DNA of 64,000 nt from SZUA-35 sp037969565 (GTDB lineage: Bacteria > Actinomycetota > Acidimicrobiia > Acidimicrobiales > SZUA-35): the NCBI GenBank assembly GCA_037969565.1, contig JBBKXQ010000049.1, forward strand, positions 39,959 to 103,958, in the 5' to 3' direction. Below, one piece after another: positions 16,231 to 25,096 of the stretch (position 1 is its first letter; the number at the start of each line of letters is the position of its first letter). Both the position numbers and the translations under genes were made by a program. The notes below the pieces were generated by a model. It ran no database searches. It worked only from the letters and a program-made list of their open reading frames with translations, and was not told the origin of the DNA.

Positions 16231-18501
16231 ATGGCGCATGAGAGAATCGAGTCCGTGACTGAGACCAGAACTGCCATTCGAACGTGCCCGCTCTGCGAAG
16301 CCGGATGTGGACTCGAGATCACACTCGAATCGGCGAGCGATCGGGTGATCCGAATCCGGGGCGACCAGGAAGATGTGTTCTCGGCCGGGTTCATCTGCCC
16401 GAAAGGCACGACGTTGGGGCATCTCCACGCCGATCCCGATTGGCTTCGCTCGCCCCGGATCAAACGCAACGGACAATTCGAGGAGGCCACGTGGGAGGAA
16501 GCTTTCGCTCACATCGAAGCGAATCTCCTGCCGATCATCAGCGAGAGTGGCAAGGATTCGATTGCGGTCTACCTCGGAAACCCAGGAGCCCACTCTCTCG
16601 CCCCCATGTTGCACAATCGCACGCTTCTGCGGGCCATCGGAAGTCGCAACATCTTCTCTGCATCCACGGTCGATCAACGGCCGAAAGAGATCTCGGCGGC
16701 GCTCATGTTCGGGTCGGTCACGGTTCCCGTTCCCGATCTCGATCGCACCGATTACCTCCTCATGCTCGGCGCCAACCCGTACGCCTCGAATGGGTCGCTC
16801 TGCACCGCCCCCGACTTTCCTGGACGGCTCGAGCGCATTCAGGCTCGCGGTGGCAAGGTCGTCGTCGTCGACCCACGACGAAGTGAAACCGCAGCGAAGG
16901 CCGATCAGCACCTCGCTATTCGCCCTGGCACCGACGCCCATTTGCTGGCCGCGATCGCGTCCACCCTCTTCGACGAGGGACTCGCCGACGCCTCGAATGT
17001 GGCGGCCCACTGCAAGGGTCTCGATGATCTCTCCGTGCTCTTCGCTCCCTTCACTGCGGCATCGGTCGCGTCCGTCTGCGGCGTGGAAGCCGAAGAGATT
17101 CGGGTGTTGGCTCGCGAGCTCGCAGCAGCCCCGACGGCCGCGGTGTACGGCCGAATCGGCACCTGTACCCAGGAATTCGGAACCCTCGCATCCTGGTTGG
17201 TCGATGTGGTGAACATCCTCACCGGAAACCTCGACCGGGTCGGCGGTGCGATGTTTGCGAAGGGTGCGGCCGGGCAGCCGTCCACGAAAGGTGCCCCTGG
17301 CGTAGGGCGGGGATTCGTGATGGGGCGTTCGACGTCACGGGTGAGTGGATCTCCCGAATCACTGGGCGAGTTCCCGGTCACCGTGCTGCCGGAGGAAATC
17401 GAGACGCCGGGCGAGGGGCAGGTGCGAGCGCTGATCACCGTGGCGGGCAATCCTGTCAGCTCGAACCCCAACAGCAACCGACTCGACGCCGCGCTGGCGT
17501 CGCTCACGTTCATGGTGTCGATCGATCCCTACGTGAACGAGACGACCCGGCACGCCGACGTGATCCTGCCCCCTCCCAGCCCCCTCCAGAAGAGCCACTA
17601 CGACCTTGCCCTGCTCAACTTCGCCGTTCGAAACGTTGCCAACTACTCGGCGCCGGTGATCCCACTCGAGCCCGATCAGATCGGCGAGGACGAGATCATG
17701 CTCCGGCTGGCCGCCATCTTCGCTGGAGTCGGTGGTGAGGTCGATCTGGCCGGAATGAACGAAGCAAGCGCCCGCTCGATGCTCGAGAGTGGGGTGAGAA
17801 ACGAGTACAGCAACATTGCCGGTCGGGATGTCGACGAACTGATGGAGATGCTCGACGGCCACGAGGGTGTCGAGACACTGCTCGACATCATGATTCGCAC
17901 GGGTCCCTTCGGCGATGGTTTCGGCACCGATCCCGAGGGTCTGTCACTCGATGTTCTCGAGCGCAACCCGCACGGTGTCGACCTCGGCGCACTCGAGCCC
18001 AACCGGGTGCCGGACAACCTCCGAACCCCCGACGGCCTGATCGACGTCACTCCCCCGATCCTCGTGGCCGACGTCGCTCGTCTCGTGGCCTCGATCGATC
18101 GTGACTGGGACTCATCGATCGTTCTGGTCGGTCGTCGACACGTCAGGTCGAACAATTCCTGGATGCACAACATTCGAGTTCTCACGAAGGGCAAGAACCG
18201 CTGCACGATGCAGATCAACCCCGGTGATGCCGAGCGTCTGGGCATTGCAAACGGTGCCGCGGCCAAGGTGGTGTCCCGGGTTGGCGAGGTCACGATCACG
18301 GCCGAGGTCACCGACGGAATCCGACGTGGCGTGGTGAGCATCCCCCACGGATTCGGTCAGAACATGGACGGCGTGGAACTCTCGATCGCCTCTGACTACA
18401 ACGGCGTCAACACCAACGTGCTCACCGATGAGTACTTGCGCGACGAGCTGAGCGGCAACATCGCCCTCAACGGAGTTCCGGTCACCGTCGCTCCGGCCTG
18501 A
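16231..18501 (+). CDS. Molybdopterin-dependent oxidoreductase, large subunit with N-terminal [4Fe-4S] site
   Basis: 756 residues of the bis-MGD (DMSO reductase/formate dehydrogenase) family. The N-terminal 4Fe-4S ligands are C19, C22, C26 and C56 (CPLCEAGC...CPKG). The MGD-binding core and the C-terminal molybdopterin dinucleotide domain (LTKGKNRCTMQINPGDAERL onward) follow. At the usual Mo-ligand site (after NIFSAS, around residue 148) there is no Cys or selenocysteine. The nearby residues are Ser, Thr and Asp, so the metal ligand is uncertain. No electron-transfer subunit is adjacent, so it may work alone with a soluble partner. ATG 16231 or GTG 16255 could be the start. Substrate unknown. 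Confidence 0.92.
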   Translation: MAHERIESVTETRTAIRTCPLCEAGCGLEITLESASDRVIRIRGDQEDVFSAGFICPKGTTLGHLHADPDWLRSPRIKRNGQFEEATWEEAFAHIEANLLPIISESGKDSIAVYLGNPGAHSLAPMLHNRTLLRAIGSRNIFSASTVDQRPKEISAALMFGSVTVPVPDLDRTDYLLMLGANPYASNGSLCTAPDFPGRLERIQARGGKVVVVDPRRSETAAKADQHLAIRPGTDAHLLAAIASTLFDEGLADASNVAAHCKGLDDLSVLFAPFTAASVASVCGVEAEEIRVLARELAAAPTAAVYGRIGTCTQEFGTLASWLVDVVNILTGNLDRVGGAMFAKGAAGQPSTKGAPGVGRGFVMGRSTSRVSGSPESLGEFPVTVLPEEIETPGEGQVRALITVAGNPVSSNPNSNRLDAALASLTFMVSIDPYVNETTRHADVILPPPSPLQKSHYDLALLNFAVRNVANYSAPVIPLEPDQIGEDEIMLRLAAIFAGVGGEVDLAGMNEASARSMLESGVRNEYSNIAGRDVDELMEMLDGHEGVETLLDIMIRTGPFGDGFGTDPEGLSLDVLERNPHGVDLGALEPNRVPDNLRTPDGLIDVTPPILVADVARLVASIDRDWDSSIVLVGRRHVRSNNSWMHNIRVLTKGKNRCTMQINPGDAERLGIANGAAAKVVSRVGEVTITAEVTDGIRRGVVSIPHGFGQNMDGVELSIASDYNGVNTNVLTDEYLRDELSGNIALNGVPVTVAPA

Positions 18502-18532
18502 GCCGACAACCGGCCCCAGTGCTCAGGTCCGG
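18493..18532. terminator. Candidate bidirectional terminator between convergent genes
   Basis: ccggcctgagc (18493-18503) is complementary to gctcagg-t-ccgg (18521-18532) with a single bulged base and a 17-nt loop. The left arm contains the TGA of the molybdopterin oxidoreductase gene, and the right arm contains the TCA (minus-strand TGA) of the hydrolase gene. No strong T-run follows in either direction. Confidence 0.65.
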
Positions 18533-19332
18533 TTCCACACCGGCATCGATCCGGTGTCGGCGTCGAACTCGCGGAGCCAGAGCGAATAGAATGAAGGGTC
18601 GGTGAGTTGCGACGGGTGGTGCCCGGGCAGGGCGGAGACAGCCATTGCCGGGAGTAACTCGAAGAGGAAACTCAGCGACCACTTGAACATCCGCCAATGA
18701 GCAACCGGATGGAAGAATCGCCCCTGCCGAAACAGCAGGTAGGTGGTATTGATCACGGCGAACAGCGCCAGTACGAGCATCGACGTGATCATTCCCCCGA
18801 CATAGATTCGGCGGCCGCCGTGGACGTCGTGGAATGCATCCCAGGCCGCATTCTTGTGCTCGACCTCTTCGGCCAGATGCCACAGGAACAGCGTGGCCGG
18901 AACGTCGTCGGCTCCATCCAAGAGCTCCCCGAGTCGGGACTCGGTCCAGCGGGCGGCCGAGTAGGCAACGGTTTCGAACCCGGCGGCGAAGGCCACGTTG
19001 AATGCATCGGAGCGGCTTCGATGGAGCCAATCGAATGTCGACCGCATCCACCGCTCCATCGTGGCCAAGCCCGGTTCCTGCGAGATCAGGAGATCGTTGA
19101 AACGCCGGTGTTGCTTGTGGTGCTCCATTTCCTGATGCAGGAAGTCTCTGGTGTCCTCCTGTAGCTCGGGACTCAGGTGGGGAAGCGTTGACCGGACCGA
19201 CTTCACCACGTACGGCTCGGCGAACGGCATCATCAACGAGACGGCGTTCGCAGCGCACGCAAACTCGGGTAGCCGGGGATGCCAGCGCGACTCGAAGTCG
19301 TCGGGGTAGGTGAAGGTCACCCGTCGCGTCAT
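18523..19332 (-). CDS. Predicted metal-dependent hydrolase (PF10118-like)
   Basis: 269 residues. The His/Glu-rich helical pairs characteristic of the 'predicted metal-dependent hydrolase' family are present: HQEMEHHKQH around residues 66-75 and HLAEEVEHKNAAWD around residues 151-164. The arrangement resembles ferritin-like di-metal sites (ExxH pairs). Residues about 178-200 and 210-232 are hydrophobic, so it may be membrane-associated. It converges on the molybdopterin oxidoreductase gene. No biochemical function is established for the family that I can rely on here. Confidence 0.83.
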   Translation of the reverse strand: MTRRVTFTYPDDFESRWHPRLPEFACAANAVSLMMPFAEPYVVKSVRSTLPHLSPELQEDTRDFLHQEMEHHKQHRRFNDLLISQEPGLATMERWMRSTFDWLHRSRSDAFNVAFAAGFETVAYSAARWTESRLGELLDGADDVPATLFLWHLAEEVEHKNAAWDAFHDVHGGRRIYVGGMITSMLVLALFAVINTTYLLFRQGRFFHPVAHWRMFKWSLSFLFELLPAMAVSALPGHHPSQLTDPSFYSLWLREFDADTGSMPVWNRT

Positions 19333-19404
19333 GACATCAGTATCGGTCGTTCGCCGGCACTTCTGATCATTCGGCCACTTGGGCAGTGACCTGAGCCTGT
19401 CGGC

Positions 19405-21408
19405 TCAGCCCCGGAGCGCGGTGAATCGGGTTTTGAACTCCACACTTTCGGAGAAGTTGAGCATCACCTGACCGCGACTGGTGCCGCCGTAGAGCTTGTC
19501 GACCCAGAAGGAGAGGCCGGGCGCATCCGGCTCACGGTCCATCACATTGCGGTAGACCAGTTCGACGAAGGCCTGATCGGAGAGGGTGCCGTAGCGAGCC
19601 TTGAACTCGTTCGACCCGGCGAACGACTCGCTGATCGATTCGATCCGGGTTCCGAGGCCAGTCCAGTAGGCCAACCCGGCCTTGTCGGCCTCCCGCAGGA
19701 AGTAGGCCTCGTAGAGCCTTGCGACGGCACCCGTCGAGTCGAAGTCGTACAACTTCTGGGTTGTGGCTCGCTGGTATTCGACCGACTCGGAGAACCCGAC
19801 CATCACCTGACCGCGGCTCGTGCCGTTGGCCAACTGCTCGGCCCAATACGTCCGGCCCGCGGCATCGGAATTGCGCCCGAGCACATTTCGATAGATCAGA
19901 TCGACGAACTCGGGGTTGCCGAGTTGGCCGTAGCGGGCAACGAATTCGGGCGACTCGGAGAACACTTGTGAGACTTCCCGGAGCTCGAGGCCCTGACGCA
20001 GCGACGAAACCCAATAGTCGAGACCCGGTTCATCGGGCATCCGGAGGAAGTACGCCAGGTAGAGCCGCATGACCTGCGCTCGCTGGTTGACGATCGTGAG
20101 TGGATCCGAAGCTACAAGCCCATTGCTCGCATCGGGTCGGCTGAGAAATCCGAGCCGCTCGTAGGTGCCACCGAGCACCTGCGTGTCGTCGGCCCCGAGC
20201 CAATCAGCCAACACGGTGGCGTAGACCGAGCGGAAATCCACGGTCGGCGCCTGATTGCCACGACGGTCGAGGGCCGTGAGCGACGGAAACTCTCCGTAGA
20301 AGCCACCCTTGACCCGAGGACCGATGGCCATGAGCGTGCTGGCCGATCCGTGGTCGACGCCGCCGGAGTTGTTCGCCTTGGCCCGACGACCGAATTCGGA
20401 AACCGTCAGGATGGTGGTGCGATTGGCGAACCCGATTGCGAGTGTCTGGTGGAAGAGCGTGAGGGCTGCGTTGAGCTCCTGCATGCGCTTGCGATGCATT
20501 TCCACGTGCCCCGCGTGGCCATCGAAGTCGCCGTAGGAAACCTCGATCACGCGGATCCCGAGGTTGGCGTTGATCAAGCGGGCGGCGAGAACCAGGTCGG
20601 CGGCGAGGTCGCCTTCTGGAAGTGGGTTCTGGTACACCGACGAGACGTCGCGGGCGATTGCGAGGGACGACCGTCCCGACTCCGCAATTGCGTCGGCGAG
20701 AGATCCGAGTCCGGTCGAGCCGGCAGCCATGGCGTCGAATGCAGCCATCTGCTTGAGTTCCCATGGCTCGGCATCAGCGAAGTCGAACAGACCACTGGGG
20801 TTGGCAGGGAGCGCAGTGGCGGTCCGGCGGTTGCCCTGCATCAGGAGAGGCACGGTGCGACCGATGGCCACGGCGTGGAACGGGTCGGCTCCGCCCGGAA
20901 GGCCATCCATGTAACGACCGACCCAGCCCGAGGTGGGAGCGCCGTTGCCGGCTCGTCCGGTCATCCAGCGAGCTGTCGACTCGAAATGGCTCAGGTTGCT
21001 GCCCGGGTCGCCGACGCCGTCGATGACGGCAACCTGGCCGTTGTCGAACAGGCCCTTGAGATAGCCGAGCTCGGGGTGGAGGCCCCGTGAACCGCCGATC
21101 TGCAGCGCTGCGTTCTGGGCGATCGCCACACCTTTTCGTAGGTCGTAGTAGGCGCCGTCTCCGGTTGGAGCGACGGTGTTGAGCCCGTCGTTGCCGCCTT
21201 CCATGTTCAGGATGACGAGCACACCATCGGTGGGGCCGATCGGTGAGGCCGCTCCGGCCATCTCGGCGAATCCCAGCGGAAGCATTGCCGCGCCACCCAC
21301 GGCCGCCGCAGCCTGGAGGAATCGGCGCCGCTGGAGTGATCCGGAATCAGAGACTGACGACGACAGTGCGCGTCGGATCTCGGCATTGGTGGGGTCGAAT
21401 CGAGTCAT
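19405..21408 (-). CDS. Exported DUF1501 protein with C-terminal DUF4214 repeats
   Basis: 667 residues from the ATG at 21408. A twin-arginine signal (RRRFLQ at residues 27-32, then an Ala/Gly-rich hydrophobic stretch ending AGAAS) indicates folded export. The DUF1501 domain (about residues 60-440) belongs to the sulfatase/alkaline-phosphatase-like fold and carries MEGGNDGLNT, YGDFDGHAGH and EFGRRAK motifs. The last 210 residues or so hold two long DUF4214 copies, each with the pattern LYxAYFLR...EF..RYG followed by YRNVxxR...FSESVE; such repeats occur in surface-layer and calcium-binding-like secreted proteins. The gene is one base downstream of the DUF1800 gene (TGACATG), the universal partner of DUF1501. 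Function unknown, location extracytoplasmic. Confidence 0.9.
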   Translation of the reverse strand: MTRFDPTNAEIRRALSSSVSDSGSLQRRRFLQAAAAVGGAAMLPLGFAEMAGAASPIGPTDGVLVILNMEGGNDGLNTVAPTGDGAYYDLRKGVAIAQNAALQIGGSRGLHPELGYLKGLFDNGQVAVIDGVGDPGSNLSHFESTARWMTGRAGNGAPTSGWVGRYMDGLPGGADPFHAVAIGRTVPLLMQGNRRTATALPANPSGLFDFADAEPWELKQMAAFDAMAAGSTGLGSLADAIAESGRSSLAIARDVSSVYQNPLPEGDLAADLVLAARLINANLGIRVIEVSYGDFDGHAGHVEMHRKRMQELNAALTLFHQTLAIGFANRTTILTVSEFGRRAKANNSGGVDHGSASTLMAIGPRVKGGFYGEFPSLTALDRRGNQAPTVDFRSVYATVLADWLGADDTQVLGGTYERLGFLSRPDASNGLVASDPLTIVNQRAQVMRLYLAYFLRMPDEPGLDYWVSSLRQGLELREVSQVFSESPEFVARYGQLGNPEFVDLIYRNVLGRNSDAAGRTYWAEQLANGTSRGQVMVGFSESVEYQRATTQKLYDFDSTGAVARLYEAYFLREADKAGLAYWTGLGTRIESISESFAGSNEFKARYGTLSDQAFVELVYRNVMDREPDAPGLSFWVDKLYGGTSRGQVMLNFSESVEFKTRFTALRG

Positions 21409-21409
21409 G

Positions 21410-22723
21410 TCAGGCCAACTGAAATTCTGGGGAGAGGAGGGGTAGCAGGAGGAGGCCGCTGCGGCGGGCCCAGCTGTCCTCGGTGTCGAGATACTGGCGA
21501 ATTGCCGTCCAGGTGGACGAGCTGGGGTTGGTGATGCCGTAGCGGTCGAGGACCATTTGGAGGTGAGCGTCGAGTGCCGCCGGCGTGGGGTTCTTCCCGA
21601 GTTGTTTGTCTTCTGCATCGAACACGATGTGTGCTTCGTACAGCCTCCAGCGCAAGGTGCTGGCGAAGCTCGATCTCCCCCAGGTGGCCGACGAGGAAAT
21701 CCAGTATTCGTTCGACTTCCAGCCTGCGACGTGCGGCGGCCGGAACGGTTCTTGGCCCATCGCTCGAAGCGACCACTGCGGGTTGGCCATCGAGCAGCTC
21801 GCGCCCGTGTGACGCATCGCAGCCACGGCGTATTCGACCGGGCTACGAATGAGTCCCTGCTTGGCCTGCGTCGAGCGGAATTGCGGATGCAGGAAGATGG
21901 ATCGAAGGAGGTCCGTGATGTTCAACGTCGCGGCGAAATTGGTCGAGATGGAGTCGACAACGGCCTGCTCGGGGTTGGGGTAGGCCATGAACGACCAGAG
22001 TTTGCGGGCGATGAACCGGGCGGCCACCGTCCGCTTGCGATCGAGAATCAAGTTGATGATGTCGGGCCCGTCCCAGCTGCCCGTTTGTCCGAAAAACGTC
22101 TTCGAGCCACCGTCATGTCGCTCGGGGAAATACTGGTAGACCGAATCAACGTCCTTGTTGATGCCGTGTCCGGTCCACGCTCGGGCCGACTCTCGAACGT
22201 CGTCCTCGCTGTAGTTGTCGACGCCGAGGGTGAAGAGTTCCATGAGCTCGCGGGCGAAGTTCTCGTTGGGTGAACCCACCTTGTTCTGGTCGTTGTCGAG
22301 ATAGGCGAGCATGGCCGGTTGGAGCGCAGCCCGCCTTGTCAGTTCACGGAAGTCGCCGAGGCCATGGGTCCGAAAGAGCTGGTTCTGGTCGAACATCGCC
22401 TGGTGATCGCCGACCTTGTGCAACGAGCTGCAGAAGTGGCCGTGCCAGAACAGCACCATCTTCTCCACGATCGGGGACTGGGTGGTTCGGGCCCTCTCGA
22501 GCCAGAACCAGACCATCTCGACGTAGCGGGCGTAGTGGCCGGCGCTGTCGTTCATCAGATCGGTGGGTACACCGACCGATGGATCGACGGCCCTCGATGG
22601 ATCGAGCACCGATTCCACGGCGACTTCCCAGTCGAGTGGTGTGAGGGCGGAGATCTCGGCGGGAAGGGCAGCGAATCCAGATCGTCGCAGCAAATGTGCG
22701 ATGTCGCGGGGGTCTGACGGCAT
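21410..22723 (-). CDS. DUF1800 family protein
   Basis: 437 residues from the ATG at 22723; an upstream in-frame GTG/CTG extension is unlikely. Diagnostic DUF1800 features are visible: HLLRRSGFAA near the start, MVLFWHGHFCSS around residues 95-106, NENFARELMELFTLGV around residues 160-175 and VAGWKSNEYWISS near residue 340. DUF1800 and DUF1501 genes are almost always adjacent, notably in Planctomycetes and Acidimicrobiia-like lineages, and are presumed to act together outside the cytoplasm. Here the DUF1501 gene follows at one-base spacing. I see no clear signal peptide on this partner. Function unknown. Confidence 0.9.
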   Translation of the reverse strand: MPSDPRDIAHLLRRSGFAALPAEISALTPLDWEVAVESVLDPSRAVDPSVGVPTDLMNDSAGHYARYVEMVWFWLERARTTQSPIVEKMVLFWHGHFCSSLHKVGDHQAMFDQNQLFRTHGLGDFRELTRRAALQPAMLAYLDNDQNKVGSPNENFARELMELFTLGVDNYSEDDVRESARAWTGHGINKDVDSVYQYFPERHDGGSKTFFGQTGSWDGPDIINLILDRKRTVAARFIARKLWSFMAYPNPEQAVVDSISTNFAATLNITDLLRSIFLHPQFRSTQAKQGLIRSPVEYAVAAMRHTGASCSMANPQWSLRAMGQEPFRPPHVAGWKSNEYWISSSATWGRSSFASTLRWRLYEAHIVFDAEDKQLGKNPTPAALDAHLQMVLDRYGITNPSSSTWTAIRQYLDTEDSWARRSGLLLLPLLSPEFQLA

Positions 22724-22808
22724 GGCAATGAGTAACGACACCCAAGCCCCGGACATTAAGCGGAGATGTCGGAAAAATTGGCTGATCGGATCAGGCCAAA
22801 TGAGTCAT

Positions 22809-24365
22809 TCAGCTCAGCTCGCGGATGAGCCGCTGCTTCAGCTCCCAGAGCTCCTGGGTGAGCGACACGTGGTAGCGGTGCGGATTGACCAGCCGTCGAA
22901 CGCCTGGATCGAGACATTCCAGATCGGCCACACGACGAGCCCGCATCGTCTCGAGCCCCACCGGCTCGCTCTGGATCTTCCCCTCACAGAGCACGGTTTC
23001 GAGGAGGGGCTCCATTTTCGACACTCGGCCGGAGCGAAGGACACGCACGGTTTGAGGCTCCACCGGGTGTTGCAGAATCAACGAACCATGACCATCGGTT
23101 GAATCCTCCGGGTTCGAACCGCGAACCGCCAGGAGGTCGGCGGTGGAACGGCCCCGCTCGTCATAGACCCGGTACACGTCCTTGTCGCCCGGGTTCGCAG
23201 TTTTCGCCGGAGTGTCGGACAGCTTCATCGCCGGTTGGAGTTGGTTGCCATCGCTGATGGCCACCAGCTTGTAGACACCGTCGAGATAGGCCTGGCCCTG
23301 GGATGCACTGAGTTTCGATCCGGCGCCCATGACGAGCCGAGAGATCAATTGGCGAGAATCCATGCCGTAGCGAGGTGCCTCCTGATCGATCTGGGCCAGG
23401 ATCTGGAAGACAGCGAGTTCGTCGAGACCCGACGACAGCACGATGGTGGTTTGGTCGAAGCCGGCCTCGTTGAGGAGCTCGGCCGACTTGATGGCCAGGT
23501 AGGCGAGGTCGCCGGAGTCGAGGCGAATACCGGCCGGCTCGTGACCCTTGGCTCGCAGTTCGTGGAAGACGGTGATGGCGTGAGGAATGCCGCTGTTGAG
23601 AGTGTCGATGGTGTCGACGAGCAGGAGGCAGTCATCGGGATAGGTATCGGCGTAGGCCCGAAAGGCCCCGAGTTCGCCCTCACCCAGTGCCATGAAAGCC
23701 TGCACCAACGAGTGGGCGTGGGTGCCGCGAGGGGCGATTCCCATCACGTGGGAAAGCCCGACGTTCGACGAATATTCCGCCCCGCCGATGAGGGCGGCCC
23801 GTCCTGCCGCATTGCCCCCGAAATGAGCCGAGCGGCGAAGTCCGAACTCGAGCACCGGTTGCCCTCTCGATGCCTCAGCGAGTCGAGAGGCCTTCGTGGC
23901 AATCAACGTCTGGAAGTTGAGATGGTTCAGAAGTGAGGTTTCGAGGATCTGGGCCATGGCCAGGGGACCCTCGATGATCGCGACGGGGACATTGGCATGC
24001 ACGACGCGGCCTTCCGGCATGGCCCGAATGGTGATTCCGTCGAAGTTGCCGTTCTGTTCGAGCCAGACCAGGAAATCGTTGCCGAACAACGGGGTGCCGT
24101 GGGCGTTTCGATGACTCCGCAACACCTCGATCTCGCTGGGACCGAATCGGGCCGAGGCCATCCAGTCGATCAGCCATTCGAGGCCGGCGGCGATGCAGTA
24201 GCCGGCTTGGTGGCTGCCGTAGTCGGGGTAGCGGCGAAAGAAATGCTCGAACAGCGCCGGGCGCTCGTGGATCCCTTGCCGGAAGTAGGCCTGGGCCATC
24301 GTGAGCTGATATTGGTCGGTGAAGAGGATGCCTTCGGTGAGGGATCGCTTGTCGGTGGAGAACAC
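22809..24365 (-). CDS. pncB: Nicotinate phosphoribosyltransferase
   Basis: 518 residues from the GTG at 24365, chosen because the conserved TDQYQLTMAQAY motif begins 15 residues later; the open frame continues to 24533. Family hallmarks are EFGLRRSAH (PRPP-side motif), GTHAHSLVQAF (containing the phosphorylated histidine) and IRLDSGDL. The enzyme makes nicotinate mononucleotide from nicotinate and PRPP, the committed step of the Preiss-Handler NAD salvage pathway. The divergent gene starting at 24485 encodes nicotinamidase, which supplies nicotinate. The two genes share a 120-bp intergenic region and are probably co-regulated. Confidence 0.94.
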   Translation of the reverse strand: MFSTDKRSLTEGILFTDQYQLTMAQAYFRQGIHERPALFEHFFRRYPDYGSHQAGYCIAAGLEWLIDWMASARFGPSEIEVLRSHRNAHGTPLFGNDFLVWLEQNGNFDGITIRAMPEGRVVHANVPVAIIEGPLAMAQILETSLLNHLNFQTLIATKASRLAEASRGQPVLEFGLRRSAHFGGNAAGRAALIGGAEYSSNVGLSHVMGIAPRGTHAHSLVQAFMALGEGELGAFRAYADTYPDDCLLLVDTIDTLNSGIPHAITVFHELRAKGHEPAGIRLDSGDLAYLAIKSAELLNEAGFDQTTIVLSSGLDELAVFQILAQIDQEAPRYGMDSRQLISRLVMGAGSKLSASQGQAYLDGVYKLVAISDGNQLQPAMKLSDTPAKTANPGDKDVYRVYDERGRSTADLLAVRGSNPEDSTDGHGSLILQHPVEPQTVRVLRSGRVSKMEPLLETVLCEGKIQSEPVGLETMRARRVADLECLDPGVRRLVNPHRYHVSLTQELWELKQRLIRELS

Positions 24366-24484
24366 GGCGACAGTCTGCCAGTCCTGAGCGCTGGGCAGTA
24401 CGGTCTTCCTCCCATGAGCTGACCGAGCGAACCTTCTGTTCTGCAAAGTCCTTCCGACCCGTCGACCCGTAATTGGAGACCTCC

Positions 24485-25096
24485 GTGGCTGCCACTCCCC
24501 CCGCCCAAACCTCGTTACCGCTCGGCCCAGCAACGGCGCTGATCATCGTTGACGTCCAGAACGATTTCGCCGATCCAGCCGGATCACTCTTCGTTGCCGG
24601 CGGGGAAGAAGTCGTTCCCGTGATCAACGATCTGATCGAGGCGACCACGGCCGCCGGAGGCCCGGTCTTCTACACCCAAGACTGGCACCCGGAGTCCACG
24701 CCTCACTTCATCGACGAGGGTGGTGTTTGGCCTCGCCACTGCGTTCGCGACACCTGGGGGGCGCAGCTCCATCCCGACCTTCGAGTTGTCGGGCCGGTCG
24801 TCCGCAAGGGAACCAATGGTGAGGACGGATACTCGGGCTTCACGATGAGGGATCCGATCACATTCGAAGAGATCCAGACACCGCTTCTCGGGCTGGTGAC
24901 CGAGGCTGCGGTGAGCCACGTGATCGTCGTCGGGTTGGCCCTCGACGTGTGTGTGAAAGCAACCGCCCAGGACGCCGTCGCCAGCGGATTGGCGGTGACG
25001 GTCGTGGAAGACGCGGTGGCCGCAGTCGAACTGCAGCCCGGTGACGGAACGCGCGCCGTCGACGATCTCATGGCTCTCGGTGTCACGATCTCCTGA
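24485..25096 (+). CDS. pncA: Nicotinamidase (isochorismatase family)
   Basis: 203 residues from the GTG at 24485, chosen because ggag sits 6 bp upstream; a TTG at 24473 would place that ggag inside the coding region. The catalytic triad is D23 (VDVQNDF), K108 (VRKGT) and C156 (LALDVCVKATA). The metal-binding residues are D66 and H68 (DWHP) and H85 (WPRHC). The conserved WPRHC and VCV segments distinguish nicotinamidase from other isochorismatase-like hydrolases. It deamidates nicotinamide to nicotinate for the divergently encoded phosphoribosyltransferase. The helicase gene hrpA starts inside its last codons. Confidence 0.93.
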   Translation: MAATPPAQTSLPLGPATALIIVDVQNDFADPAGSLFVAGGEEVVPVINDLIEATTAAGGPVFYTQDWHPESTPHFIDEGGVWPRHCVRDTWGAQLHPDLRVVGPVVRKGTNGEDGYSGFTMRDPITFEEIQTPLLGLVTEAAVSHVIVVGLALDVCVKATAQDAVASGLAVTVVEDAVAAVELQPGDGTRAVDDLMALGVTIS

